Of a stretch of 64,000 nt of DNA, positions 39,015 through 47,811 are shown in pieces; within the stretch, counting starts at the first letter, position 1, and every line of letters begins with the position of its first letter. Source of the stretch: Prevotella communis. Lineage in GTDB: Bacteria; Bacteroidota; Bacteroidia; Bacteroidales; Bacteroidaceae. The translations under genes were made by a program, and so were the position numbers. The stretch covers positions 2,728,001 through 2,792,000 of the forward strand of contig NZ_CP091792.1 of the NCBI RefSeq assembly GCF_022024115.1, given 5' to 3'. The notes beneath the pieces were generated by a model. The model saw nothing but the letters and a program-made list of their open reading frames with translations, was not told where the DNA came from and made no database searches.

Positions 39015-41402
39015 CTAGAACTCCACGCGGTAGGCGATGTTGGGGAAGGTCAGCGAGGTGAACTTGTCGACAATCTCGTGGGTCTTCAGGTCGAAGGTCT
39101 GTCCCTGGAAGGTCTTCATCTGCAGGTATTCCAAGATGATGTGGTGCGCCGTGTGCTGCTTGTTGATGGTGTATTTCACAGAGAAAGCATAGCCCACGTT
39201 CATGCCTTTCTGCTTGGTGTAGGGATCCATGCCCTCGTCAATGGGAACAGACTTGTCAGGACGCTTCATCACATCCTCGAAGGTGATGCCGTCAGGGATG
39301 GGCGTATAGCGGTCGCCACCCATCATGGTCAGTCGGCCGTTGATGCCGAAGACGTTTTTCTTGGCCTTGCCGATCATCCACTCCTTACCACCAAGGATAT
39401 TGGTGATATAGCGGCGATCATGGCGCGAGTGGTGCCACTGGCCCTGTGCGTCGCGATACTCCGCCTTAAACAGCGTGGCCGTCACCATGCCATAGAATCC
39501 GTCCTTCAGATAGCGCTCCAGCGTGAAGTCGATACCATAGTTGCGCCCGGCACCCTCGTTGACCAAGGCACGGTCCTGGAAGAAGTTGCGATGATTCAGG
39601 ATAGAATAAGTACTACCCATCATTCCCGACGTACCGTCGCCTACCCGTAGCCTTTCTACAGGTACATCAAACAGCCACTGCCAGTAGGGCTCAATCTTCA
39701 GCATGATGTTCTCGCCCAGGCGCTGTGCAAACGAGGCCGAGATATGATGCGAGCGCGTCAGACCGAGGTTCTTGTTGGGATTCTTACCATCCATCAGTAC
39801 GAAATACGTATCCGTTGTTTCCTTGCGGCTGTTCATCGCATAAGCCACTGAGAAGGTGCTCGATGGCGATATCTTGTACTGCATGCTGACGCGAGGCTCC
39901 ACCAGCCACTGGTCGTTCAGGTTGAACCACATCACGTTGACACCTGCCACCGTTGACAACCGGCTGCTGAGTGCCACCTTGTGGTTGGTGTAAAGACGCG
40001 TCAGGCCCGTATTGCCATCAGAATCATACACACGATAGAGCGGACCGCCCGTCTCGTGGATATAGTCCATCCAGGTGCTGAAATCCAGGTGCTGATGTTC
40101 AAAACCATTCTGCATGGTGTATCGTGAAGAGAATTTGTGTTGGTGCTGGGTGCTGATAATCACGTTCCACTGCGAGTTGCGACCAGCCATCTCAGGCGTC
40201 ATGTTCATCTCCGTGGTGTAGTCGTTGACGCCCAGTTTACGATAAGAGCCCGTAAAAGCCACGCTGGAGTGGAGCGTGCCGCCTGTGCGGAACCGATAGT
40301 TGTGCGTGAGCCCCACGGCACAGTTCTTCTGGCGCGACCACGAGTCGTTCATGTCCCACAGCGTCTCCCATTCCGACACGTCGGGCACCTCGTTCTCATA
40401 GCGGTCTATCAGTCCCGTGAACCACAGGGCGAAGGTGCCGGCACTCCTGGTAGGCATGTTCAACTTGAAACTCAGGTCCTGATAGTCCAGCGTCTCCTTC
40501 TCCATATTGATGGCATGCAGTTTCTTGGCTATCTCCAGGAAACTGTAGCGGTAGTTCACCAGATACGACGCCTTCGAGCCCTTTGCCAGCGGACCCTCGG
40601 AGGCGAAATCAACGCCCAGTGTGCCCACCTGGATGGCATGCTCGTACTTCGTATTATTACCCACGCGCATCTTCATGTCGAAAGCACCTGAGAGGGCATT
40701 GCCATACTCGGCAGGCATGGCCCCCGTGAGGAAGTCGCTGTTGGCCAGTACCGTACCGTTGAGCGAGGTAAACACACCGCCGCCAGCCTCGGTTATCTCG
40801 GCAAAGTGGTTGGGATTAGGCACCTCTACCCCCTCAATGCGCCATTGCAGCATCTGGGGCGAGTTTCCATGAATAGAGATGCCATTGGTGGCACCGCCTG
40901 TGGCCACGCCGGCAAACATCGAGGCCGTGCGGGCAGGATCGGCCATACCGCCTGCATAGCGACTGGCCTCCTCAACGCTGAACATGCGAGCGCCTACCTG
41001 CGCCATGTCATTCAGCGGCAACTGTTTGTTAACGCGAGGCTTTACCACCACCTCGCCCAGTTCGGCGACATTCTCGCACATTCTCAGCGTGAGTACCAGT
41101 TCCTTACCCGACGATACCAGCTGTTCCTTCAGCAACACGGGTTCATAGCCTATGAAAGTGGCACGAACGGCATGTCGGCCCACGGGTACATTATTAATGA
41201 CAAAGTTTCCGTCTGTATCAGATACGGTAGCCAGGGTGCTTCCGTTTTCCACCGTTATCGTCACACCTATCATTGGTTCGCCAGAGGCCACGTCGCATAC
41301 ATGTCCGCGAATGGTCTGTGTAGCGGTTTGGCTGACCTGCGCCATCATCTCCGTAGCGCCAAGCAGCATCATCAGGGCTGCTCCTAAAAACATTCTTTTC
41401 AT
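39015..41402 (-). CDS. TonB-dependent receptor with carboxypeptidase-like N-terminal domain
   Basis: 795 residues: signal peptide (RMFLGAALMMLLGATEMMAQ), a carboxypeptidase-regulatory-like domain (about 28-110: IRGHVCDVASGEPMIGVTIT...NFVINNVPVGRHAVRATFIG), a plug with the unusual MADPARTASMFAGVATGGAT-NGISIHGNSPQMLQWRIEGV, and a barrel ending LTFPNIAYRVEF. The subgroup is typical of Bacteroidota nutrient receptors without SusD. It is monocistronic under the fifth copy of the shared-motif promoter. Confidence 0.92.
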   Translation of the reverse strand: MKRMFLGAALMMLLGATEMMAQVSQTATQTIRGHVCDVASGEPMIGVTITVENGSTLATVSDTDGNFVINNVPVGRHAVRATFIGYEPVLLKEQLVSSGKELVLTLRMCENVAELGEVVVKPRVNKQLPLNDMAQVGARMFSVEEASRYAGGMADPARTASMFAGVATGGATNGISIHGNSPQMLQWRIEGVEVPNPNHFAEITEAGGGVFTSLNGTVLANSDFLTGAMPAEYGNALSGAFDMKMRVGNNTKYEHAIQVGTLGVDFASEGPLAKGSKASYLVNYRYSFLEIAKKLHAINMEKETLDYQDLSFKLNMPTRSAGTFALWFTGLIDRYENEVPDVSEWETLWDMNDSWSRQKNCAVGLTHNYRFRTGGTLHSSVAFTGSYRKLGVNDYTTEMNMTPEMAGRNSQWNVIISTQHQHKFSSRYTMQNGFEHQHLDFSTWMDYIHETGGPLYRVYDSDGNTGLTRLYTNHKVALSSRLSTVAGVNVMWFNLNDQWLVEPRVSMQYKISPSSTFSVAYAMNSRKETTDTYFVLMDGKNPNKNLGLTRSHHISASFAQRLGENIMLKIEPYWQWLFDVPVERLRVGDGTSGMMGSTYSILNHRNFFQDRALVNEGAGRNYGIDFTLERYLKDGFYGMVTATLFKAEYRDAQGQWHHSRHDRRYITNILGGKEWMIGKAKKNVFGINGRLTMMGGDRYTPIPDGITFEDVMKRPDKSVPIDEGMDPYTKQKGMNVGYAFSVKYTINKQHTAHHIILEYLQMKTFQGQTFDLKTHEIVDKFTSLTFPNIAYRVEF

Positions 41403-41439
41403 CTTCTTTTTTTCTTACATCGTTATCGATTTGACGCTG

Positions 41440-41505
41440 CAAAAGTAGGTTTTATTACAGATTCTGCAAAATATCTGGGATAAACTGCATGAAAATGTGA
41501 CGAAT
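41440..41505 (-). promoter_or_regulatory. Shared-motif promoter 5 (TonB receptor)
   Basis: 29-bp motif at 41477-41505, -33 TTTG at 41467-41470, a 19-bp spacer and TACTTTTG at 41440-41447 (minus strand). The motif-to--7 distance is again 29 bp. The divergent permease gene has its own -7 box at 41533-41540. Confidence 0.85.
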
Positions 41506-41532
41506 TGTAGGTGATAATTGAATGATATTTTG

Positions 41533-41540
41533 TAATTTTG
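41533..41540 (+). promoter_or_regulatory. -7 element of the purine permease gene
   Basis: TAATTTTG, 32 bp before the ATG at 41573; no good -33 at the usual distance. This supports the internal start over the longer frame from 41522. Confidence 0.5.
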
Positions 41541-41572
41541 CGCCCAACGAATCTTATACATTAAAAAACAAG

Positions 41573-42886
41573 ATGAAAAATTTACTTAGTTTTCTGGGAT
41601 TTGATGCCTCCACAATGACCATCCGCAAGGAAGTCATCGGCGGTATCACAACCTTTCTGACGATGGCCTATATCCTGGCCGTGAATCCAGACATCCTCTC
41701 TGCTACCGGCATGGACAAAGGTGCCGTGTTTACCACTACCTGTATCTCTGCCGTTGTGGGCACCATCGTGATGGCCCTCTACGCCAAGTTGCCCTTCGCA
41801 CTGGCTCCTGGCATGGGTCTGAATGCCTTCTTCGCCTTCACCGTGGTACTGACCATGGGCTACAGCTGGCAGTTTGCGCTGACGGCCGTATTCATCGAGG
41901 GTCTCATCTTCATCCTGCTCACCATCACGGGTCTGCGCAGCTACATCGTCAACGCCATCCCGCTGATTCTGCGACGCGCCATCAGTCCGGGCATCGGACT
42001 CTTCATCGCCTTCGTTGGTCTGAAGAGTGCAGGCATCGTGGGATCTTCTGATGCCACGTTTGTCACCATGGGCAACCTCCACGACCCCGCCGTTCTGCTG
42101 GGCATCTTCGGCATCTTGATTACTGCCGCCATGCTGGTCAAAAATGTCAAGGGTTCTCTGCTCATCGGCATCCTGGTGACCACCATCGTGGGTATCCCCC
42201 TGGGCGTCACCCAGTACAATGGTATCATGTCTACCCCACCCTCTATCGAACCCATCCTCTGGCAGTTCGAGTGGCACAATATCTTCACCGTCGATATGAT
42301 TATCGTGGTGCTCACCTTCCTGTTCATCGATATGTTCGACACCATCGGCACCCTTATCGGTGTGTCCAACCGTGCCGGCATGGTTGATGACGACGGTAAT
42401 GTGAAGAACCTCAACAAGGCTTTCATGGCCGACGCCGTAGGTACTACCGTGGGTGCTATGCTGGGCACCTCTACCGTGACTACCTATGTGGAGAGTGCAT
42501 CGGGTGTCAACGCCGGTGGCCGTTCTGGACTCACCAGCCTCGTCACGGCCCTCTGCTTTGCCGTTGCCCTGCTCTTCGCCCCACTGTTCCTTGCCATTCC
42601 TGGTCAGGCCACAGCATCGGCCCTGGTACTGGTAGGTGTGATGATGATGTACGACATCCGCAAGGTCGATTTCTCTGACTATGTGACGGCTATCCCCTGT
42701 TTTGTGTGCATCGTGCTGATGCCGCTGACCTACAGTATCTCTGACGGTATTCTCATGGGTGTCATCAGTTATGTGCTGATTCACCTGCTGTCGTTCAAGA
42801 TGAAGGACAAAGACGCGCGCAACAATATCAACTGGGGCACCATCCTGCTGGCTGTGCTATTTATCTGCCGCTATGCGTTCTTGTAA
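41573..42886 (+). CDS. NCS2-family purine permease (AzgA/guanine-hypoxanthine type)
   Basis: 437 residues with about 12-14 membrane helices. Family signatures include GGITTFLTMAYILAVNPDIL at the N-terminus, LPFALAPGMGLNAFFAFTVV, RRAISPGIGLFIAFVGLKSA and TFLFIDMFDTIGTLIGVSNR with the conserved DxFDTxGT substrate motif, then STVTTYVESASGVNAGGRSG. It is a proton symporter for hypoxanthine, guanine or adenine. The Tsx-like outer-membrane gene follows and uraA converges from the other side, making a nucleobase uptake group. Confidence 0.93.
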   Translation: MKNLLSFLGFDASTMTIRKEVIGGITTFLTMAYILAVNPDILSATGMDKGAVFTTTCISAVVGTIVMALYAKLPFALAPGMGLNAFFAFTVVLTMGYSWQFALTAVFIEGLIFILLTITGLRSYIVNAIPLILRRAISPGIGLFIAFVGLKSAGIVGSSDATFVTMGNLHDPAVLLGIFGILITAAMLVKNVKGSLLIGILVTTIVGIPLGVTQYNGIMSTPPSIEPILWQFEWHNIFTVDMIIVVLTFLFIDMFDTIGTLIGVSNRAGMVDDDGNVKNLNKAFMADAVGTTVGAMLGTSTVTTYVESASGVNAGGRSGLTSLVTALCFAVALLFAPLFLAIPGQATASALVLVGVMMMYDIRKVDFSDYVTAIPCFVCIVLMPLTYSISDGILMGVISYVLIHLLSFKMKDKDARNNINWGTILLAVLFICRYAFL

Positions 42887-42893
42887 GAATTTA

Positions 42894-42982
42894 GGAGTTA
42901 AGGAGTTAAAGAAGTTAAGGAGTTAAGACGTCAGTCTTTTCCTTCACTGCACATAAACTATTGTCTTTAACTCCTTAACTCC
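42894..42982. repeat. 19-bp perfect inverted repeat of GGAGTTAA units
   Basis: GGAGTTAAGGAGTTAAAGA (42894-42912) and its exact complement (42964-42982) flank a 51-nt loop between the permease and DUF5020 genes. The repeat units (GGAGTTAA) also extend into the loop. It could attenuate or stabilise the transcript. Confidence 0.75.
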
Positions 42983-43023
42983 TTTAACTCCAAAAAAAAA
43001 TTCAAACAAAAAAATAACAAACA

Positions 43024-43743
43024 ATGAAAAAGATTTTTTCTATTGCGCTGATGGCTGTAGCAGCCCTGAGCGCCAACGCACAAAACATTCAGTTGCACTA
43101 CGACTTCGGTCGCAACATCTACAGCAATGAGGAGGCCGACCGCCAGAAGGTCACCGCTACCCTGGAACAGTTCAAGGCCGACGACTGGGGTTCATGGTAC
43201 TATTTCTTCGATGTAGACCTCACCAGCAAGACCACACGCAGCATCTACACCGAGATTTCACGTGAGATTAACCTGAGTAAGAACCTGCCCCTCGCTGCCC
43301 ACGTGGAGTACGACGGTGGTCTGTGGCACGCTCCTGCCATCGGCAACGGCAGCTACCAGCAGGCTGGATTGGCAGGTATCGCCTACAACGGCCACAATGC
43401 CGATTTCTCAAAGACATGGTCTGTACAGGCACTCTATAAGCAGTTCTTCAAGAGCTACGAGGGCACACACTCGTATGCCAGCTTCCAGCTGACAGGCGTG
43501 TGGGGACTGAATTTCCTCGACAATAAGATGACTTTCTCCGGATTCATTGACTTCTGGCGTGGCGAGAAAGCCAACAACCACGGATGTCTCGTGATCCTCA
43601 GCGAGCCTCAGCTCTGGTATAATGTCAACAAGCACTTCTCAGTAGGTACCGAGGTTGAGTTCAGCAACAACTTCATCGTCAACTACTACAACGACAAGAC
43701 ATTCTTCGTCAACCCCACCCTGGGTGTGAAGTGGAACCTATAA
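43024..43743 (+). CDS. DUF5020 family outer-membrane protein (Tsx-like channel)
   Basis: 239 residues: signal peptide (IFSIALMAVAALSANAQ), then a small barrel. Family features are NIQLHYDFGRNIYSNEEADR, FKADDWGSWYYFFDVDLTS, IYTEISREINLSKNL and a barrel-ending FVNPTLGVKWNL. It resembles the nucleoside channel Tsx. Its place directly after a purine permease supports a role in nucleoside or base passage across the outer membrane. A strong bidirectional terminator follows. Confidence 0.85.
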   Translation: MKKIFSIALMAVAALSANAQNIQLHYDFGRNIYSNEEADRQKVTATLEQFKADDWGSWYYFFDVDLTSKTTRSIYTEISREINLSKNLPLAAHVEYDGGLWHAPAIGNGSYQQAGLAGIAYNGHNADFSKTWSVQALYKQFFKSYEGTHSYASFQLTGVWGLNFLDNKMTFSGFIDFWRGEKANNHGCLVILSEPQLWYNVNKHFSVGTEVEFSNNFIVNYYNDKTFFVNPTLGVKWNL

Positions 43744-43761
43744 TCACAAGGTCAATACATA

Positions 43762-43800
43762 CAGAAAAAGAGCATCATCTCAAATGATGCTCTTTTTCTG
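43762..43800. terminator. Bidirectional terminator between DUF5020 and uraA
   Basis: Stem CAGAAAAAGAGCATCAT / ATGATGCTCTTTTTCTG with a short loop and A/T tails on both sides. Confidence 0.9.
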
Positions 43801-43821
43801 TATCCTTACTGGTGTTCTTTT

Positions 43822-45162
43822 CTATTCTTTCAGATGCTCTTTCTTCTCCTTGCCGTGAACGCTCTTCACCTTCATGCCCAGTTTACCAGGCAGTATGGCA
43901 TTGAGGGTCACACCAACGATAGCCGAGAGGGCCAGACCCGAGAAATGGATAGGACCAATGTTCACATTGTCATCGGCACCATACTTCACGCCGATGGCAA
44001 TAACCAGAATCAGGGCTGCCACAAACACGTTGCGTGATGAGTTGAAGTCCACGCTGTCCTCTATCAGGTTGCGCACACCCACAGCCGAAATCATACCATA
44101 CAGAATCAGGCTCACACCGCCAATCGTGGCAGCAGGCATCAAACCTATCAGGCAGGCAAACTTAGGACAGAACGACAGCAGGATGGCGAAGCAGGCAGCC
44201 AAACGAATCACGGCAGGGTCGAACACCTTCGTGAGGTTCAGCACGCCCGTATTCTCACCATACGTGGTATTGGCAGGAGCACCAAAGAGCGATGCTATGG
44301 CTGTGGCCAGTCCGTCGCCCATCAGCGTGCGATGCAGTCCTGGTTCCTTCAGGAAGTCCTTGCCCACGGTAGAAGAGATGGCACACATATCGCCAATATG
44401 CTCCATGATGGTGGCAATGGCGATAGGCATGATAGCGATAATCGTAGAGATCAGGAACGTGGTGTCCAGATTGTCAAACACGGCCAGGGCGGTCTGCTCT
44501 CTGCTGAATGGCAGTCCAATCCATGCAGCCTCGCTCAGCGACGAGAAATCCACCTCGCCCATCGCCACGGCCGTCAGATAGCTCACCACCACGCCTAGCA
44601 GGATAGGAATAATCTTGATGATGCCCTTGCCACACACACTGGCGATAATCACCGTGGCCAGCGCCACGATAGCCAGCGGCCAGTTGGTGGTACAGTTCTG
44701 GATGGCGCTGCCAGAGAGCACCAGTCCGATGGCGATAATCATAGGTCCTGTGACCAGAGGTGGGAAGAAGCGCAACATCTTCTCTACGCCAAACGACTTA
44801 ATCAGTCCGGCCATCACGAAATAGCACAGTCCGGCAAAGAACACGCCGATACAGGCATAGTCCAGCGCCAGCGTCTCACTCATTCCCTGCTCTACGCCCA
44901 GTGCCTTCACCGACATATAGCCGCCCAGGAAGGCAAACGAAGAGCCCAGGAAGGCAGGCACCTGCAACTTGCTGACAAGATGGAACACCAGTGTGCCGAT
45001 ACCAGCAAACAGCAGCGTTGACGACACGGAAAGACCGGTCAATACGGGCACCAGCACGGTGGCACCAAACATGGCAAACAAGTGTTGAACACCCAGGATC
45101 ACATACTTAGGCATACCCAGTTTCCTGGCATCTGTAATGCCCTCTTTCTCTACTAGATTCAT
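43822..45162 (-). CDS. uraA: Uracil/xanthine permease, NCS2 family
   Basis: 446 residues with about 14 helices. Typical UraA features are GVQHLFAMFGATVLVPVLTG near the N-terminus (the H in QHLFAMFGATV), FLGSSFAFLGGYM, LPPLVTG-like FPPLVTGPMIIAIGLVLSGS, ATIMEHIGDMCAISSTVGKD (the E in EHIGD binds substrate) and GAPANTTYGENTGVLNLTKV. It imports uracil with protons at the inner membrane. The promoter TTG (45235-45237), 20 bp, TACCTTTG (45207-45214) precedes it. The nearby preA gene belongs to pyrimidine catabolism. Confidence 0.93.
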   Translation of the reverse strand: MNLVEKEGITDARKLGMPKYVILGVQHLFAMFGATVLVPVLTGLSVSSTLLFAGIGTLVFHLVSKLQVPAFLGSSFAFLGGYMSVKALGVEQGMSETLALDYACIGVFFAGLCYFVMAGLIKSFGVEKMLRFFPPLVTGPMIIAIGLVLSGSAIQNCTTNWPLAIVALATVIIASVCGKGIIKIIPILLGVVVSYLTAVAMGEVDFSSLSEAAWIGLPFSREQTALAVFDNLDTTFLISTIIAIMPIAIATIMEHIGDMCAISSTVGKDFLKEPGLHRTLMGDGLATAIASLFGAPANTTYGENTGVLNLTKVFDPAVIRLAACFAILLSFCPKFACLIGLMPAATIGGVSLILYGMISAVGVRNLIEDSVDFNSSRNVFVAALILVIAIGVKYGADDNVNIGPIHFSGLALSAIVGVTLNAILPGKLGMKVKSVHGKEKKEHLKE

Positions 45163-45206
45163 TTGATTATTGTTTTAAATTTCCGTCTATGGTATGAATT
45201 TGCCTG

Positions 45207-45237
45207 CAAAGGTAATCATATAATTGAAAATTTCCAA
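45207..45237 (-). promoter_or_regulatory. uraA promoter
   Basis: TTG (45235-45237), 20-bp spacer and TACCTTTG (45207-45214) on the minus strand. Confidence 0.55.
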
Positions 45238-45258
45238 GTCTAAAACCAAAAAGAAAGT

Positions 45259-45298
45259 AAAAAAAATACGGCTCCTGAGGCGTAAGTGCTTCGGGAGC
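45259..45298 (-). terminator. Terminator of the M50-like gene
   Basis: Stem GCTCCCGAAGC / GCCTCAGGAGC on the minus strand followed by a run of T (45259-45266). Confidence 0.7.
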
Positions 45299-45324
45299 TG
45301 TTGTTTGTATATGGAAAGCTTGGG

Positions 45325-45840
45325 TTAGCCCTCAAAAGCCTCCTTGTATCGGGGCCAGAGCAGTCGGACGATGATGATGAGGTGCATGATGCCGAGCATA
45401 GCGAAGCCGATGCTGACCACGTATCGGGGCAGCATCATCTGGATGCCTTGCATGTCGTAGTCGCCCATAAAGAGCTGGAGCACCGACAGGTAGAGGGGAT
45501 CACAGATCAGCAGGGCGATGGTGGTGTACAGACAGCAGGTGAGGAGAAACGGTGAGTAATTGCCCAACTTGATGCCAAACCACTTGACGAGCACGGTGCT
45601 GTGGATGGTCAGTACCCAGGCGGCAAAGATGGTGGCGATAGCACCCGACATGCAGAAATGGGCGAACTGGATATCCGTGAGGCGGTCGCGATAGATGTCC
45701 ACCTGCACGCCCAGGGGCATCATATGAATCTGTTTGAGCGCTCCATGCCAAAGGGCATAGAAGAGATGGGCGCCTTCGTGGACGCAGTAATAGGTCAGGA
45801 TAGCTATAAGAGCAGCAAGGTATTGTTTCGTTCTTTTCAT
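45325..45840 (-). CDS. M50-like membrane protein with HEGAH motif
   Basis: 171 residues with five to six helices. An HExxH motif sits in the first helix (TYYCVHEGAHLFYALWHG), as in site-2-protease-type M50 enzymes. A second motif (N-x-x-P-x-x-x-L-D-G) is not evident; DPLYLSVLQLFMGDYDMQG near residue 115 has some of its elements. It may be a regulated intramembrane protease or a membrane protein that only keeps the zinc helix. The promoter carries a perfect inverted repeat, so it is probably tightly regulated. Confidence 0.55.
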   Translation of the reverse strand: MKRTKQYLAALIAILTYYCVHEGAHLFYALWHGALKQIHMMPLGVQVDIYRDRLTDIQFAHFCMSGAIATIFAAWVLTIHSTVLVKWFGIKLGNYSPFLLTCCLYTTIALLICDPLYLSVLQLFMGDYDMQGIQMMLPRYVVSIGFAMLGIMHLIIIVRLLWPRYKEAFEG

Positions 45841-45877
45841 TTAGGTTAAATGCTATGTTTGACGCATTATTCGACTA

Positions 45878-45921
45878 CAAAGGTACAATTTGTCCCAGAA
45901 ACCTGCAAATTTCTGGGACAA
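45878..45921 (-). promoter_or_regulatory. Promoter with 12-bp perfect inverted repeat
   Basis: TACCTTTG (45878-45885) is followed upstream by TTGTCCCAGAAA (45890-45901), 8 bp and TTTCTGGGACAA (45910-45921). The dyad covers the spacer and the -33 region of the M50-like gene, the expected place for a repressor. Confidence 0.7.
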
Positions 45922-45950
45922 GTTATGAGAAAAAAATATTGAATGGGGTA

Positions 45951-47765
45951 TCAATTCAGTTTGAAAGTGATAGGCAGAGTATAGGTGGTCTCAACACGTT
46001 TGCCATTCTGTCTGCCTGGTTCCCAGCGGGGCATGTTGCGCACCACGTAAACGGCTTCCTCCTTCAGAGCCTCAACGGTATCATAAAAAGCTTTGGCCTT
46101 TTCCGCAGCTTCTTCATCACCTTCTTTTGCATTCTCGGCAAAATCAACACTCACTGTACGGGATGGGGTGCTCACGTCCGTCATCTTGGCGATGGGAGAA
46201 GAAACCTTAACCTCTGCAGCCTTTGGTGAGCGCACAAAGCCGGTCTTATCGATAACAAACTTCACAGTGACCTCTGCCTCTACCTGCATCTCGCGAGCTA
46301 CGACGGGATAACGCAGGTGGGTGCTCAGATACTTCATGATCTCACCTTGTCCGCCAGGGAACGATGGCGCCTGTTCTACCAAGCTGAACGTGTTGTCATC
46401 ACCACTGGTCATGTCATTGTCCTTATAGCGTGGGTCGTTACTGTCGACATAGCCTTTAACACCCGTCACCTGTATGGGGGTGATCACCGTGTTGGGTTCC
46501 ATCGTTATTTCCAGTTTGTTGCTGGTAATGTCAATGGTCTTTGTCTTCAGTCCCACGAACGAGACACGGATTTTGTTCTCGGGGTTCTTTACCTTCAGCG
46601 TAAAGTTGCCGTTGGCATCGCTGATGGTAACACCCACGATGCGGCCGTAGCCATCAATCTCCACGACATTAGCTCCTGTCAGCGCACCTTTTTCGTCTTT
46701 CACAGTGCCGGTGACCTTATCGCCAGCCTTTACGGCCTCTACTGCCTTCACGGCTTTCACTTCCTTCACTGGAGCAGGGTCCTCGACGATTTCAGTCTCC
46801 TCTGCATCAGAGGTGATGGCCTCGACGATGGGCTGTTCAATGACCTTGACACTATGGTCTACTGCTTCCTGCAAAGCCTCCTTGGGTTTTGAGAAAGCCA
46901 TCAGTGAGACACCTATCAGAGGGAGCGTCACGGCAATCCAGGTCATGCGCCACCAGTTAGATTGTTTTTTCTTCATCATAATAATTCGTTTTTTAATGTT
47001 AAGATTAAACGAACTGGCGAGTGCGTAGGCCTCCGCTCCCACTGTCCGCAGGATTAATAATCGCTGATAGTCACGGCTCTGAATCCTGTAATGATTGATC
47101 ACTTCATCGTCGGCTTCATATTCATGTACTATCTTTATCTCTTTCATCACCAGCCAGCATACGGGGTTGATGATGACACATATCATCGTAAAGAGAAGGT
47201 CGAGGTGATGGAGCAGCAGGATGTGCGACAGCTCGTGGCGGATGCTGGCACGGCGTCCGAATCCCTCTTCATGGGAGGAGATGACGATAAAGTGCATCCA
47301 GCTGAACGGTCCGTACTCGCCATCGTGCTCTACCAGCCATATCCAGCGGCCCAGACGGTGGCGACGCTTGCCGCGCAGGAACCACAGCATCCTGGCATAG
47401 GCCTTGCCCCACCCTACGACCTGCGTCAGCACATAGAGCAGATAGACCGCGAGGAGTACCAGGGCTCCTTTCTCGGTGGCCGTGAGACCATCGGTGGTGA
47501 CCTCGAGCGCCGACTCGAAACTGATGCTGGTCAGCGGCGACTCATCCACCCACGCAGAGGTTCTGCACGACTCGGCCACCGGCTCCACCTGCTGCGACGG
47601 GGCGATATGCACCAGGGGCAGGATGGCAGAGAGCAGCGTGGTGGCCAACAGGTATATGCGGTTGAAACGATGGAACGTGGTGCCACTGAAACACATCTTG
47701 TACAGCAGCAAGAACAGCAACAAACATGCCGACCACTCCAGAATATATACTACAAATGCGCCCAT
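45951..47765 (-). CDS. BlaR1-like M56 metallopeptidase fused to carboxypeptidase-like and TonB C-terminal domains
   Basis: 604 residues. Residues 1-275 are the M56 membrane protease: helices at 8-28 and 37-53, HELSH (IRHELSHILLLHHL) as zinc motif and HEYEADDEV as third ligand region. A helix (WIAVTLPLIGVSLMAF) follows the KKKQ loop. After an Ala/Val/Lys linker (VKEVKAVKAVEAVKAGDKVT) comes a carboxypeptidase-regulatory-like domain (GTVKDEKGALTGANVVEIDG...), then a TonB C-terminal domain (LSTHLRYPVVAREMQVEAEV...RWEPGRQNGKRVETTYTLPI). It pairs with the BlaI-type repressor upstream as a sensor. The ligand is unknown. Confidence 0.9.
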   Translation of the reverse strand: MGAFVVYILEWSACLLLFLLLYKMCFSGTTFHRFNRIYLLATTLLSAILPLVHIAPSQQVEPVAESCRTSAWVDESPLTSISFESALEVTTDGLTATEKGALVLLAVYLLYVLTQVVGWGKAYARMLWFLRGKRRHRLGRWIWLVEHDGEYGPFSWMHFIVISSHEEGFGRRASIRHELSHILLLHHLDLLFTMICVIINPVCWLVMKEIKIVHEYEADDEVINHYRIQSRDYQRLLILRTVGAEAYALASSFNLNIKKRIIMMKKKQSNWWRMTWIAVTLPLIGVSLMAFSKPKEALQEAVDHSVKVIEQPIVEAITSDAEETEIVEDPAPVKEVKAVKAVEAVKAGDKVTGTVKDEKGALTGANVVEIDGYGRIVGVTISDANGNFTLKVKNPENKIRVSFVGLKTKTIDITSNKLEITMEPNTVITPIQVTGVKGYVDSNDPRYKDNDMTSGDDNTFSLVEQAPSFPGGQGEIMKYLSTHLRYPVVAREMQVEAEVTVKFVIDKTGFVRSPKAAEVKVSSPIAKMTDVSTPSRTVSVDFAENAKEGDEEAAEKAKAFYDTVEALKEEAVYVVRNMPRWEPGRQNGKRVETTYTLPITFKLN

Positions 47766-47811
47766 AACTTCTTACATCTTACTTCTTACATCATACATCA
47801 CACATCTCACA

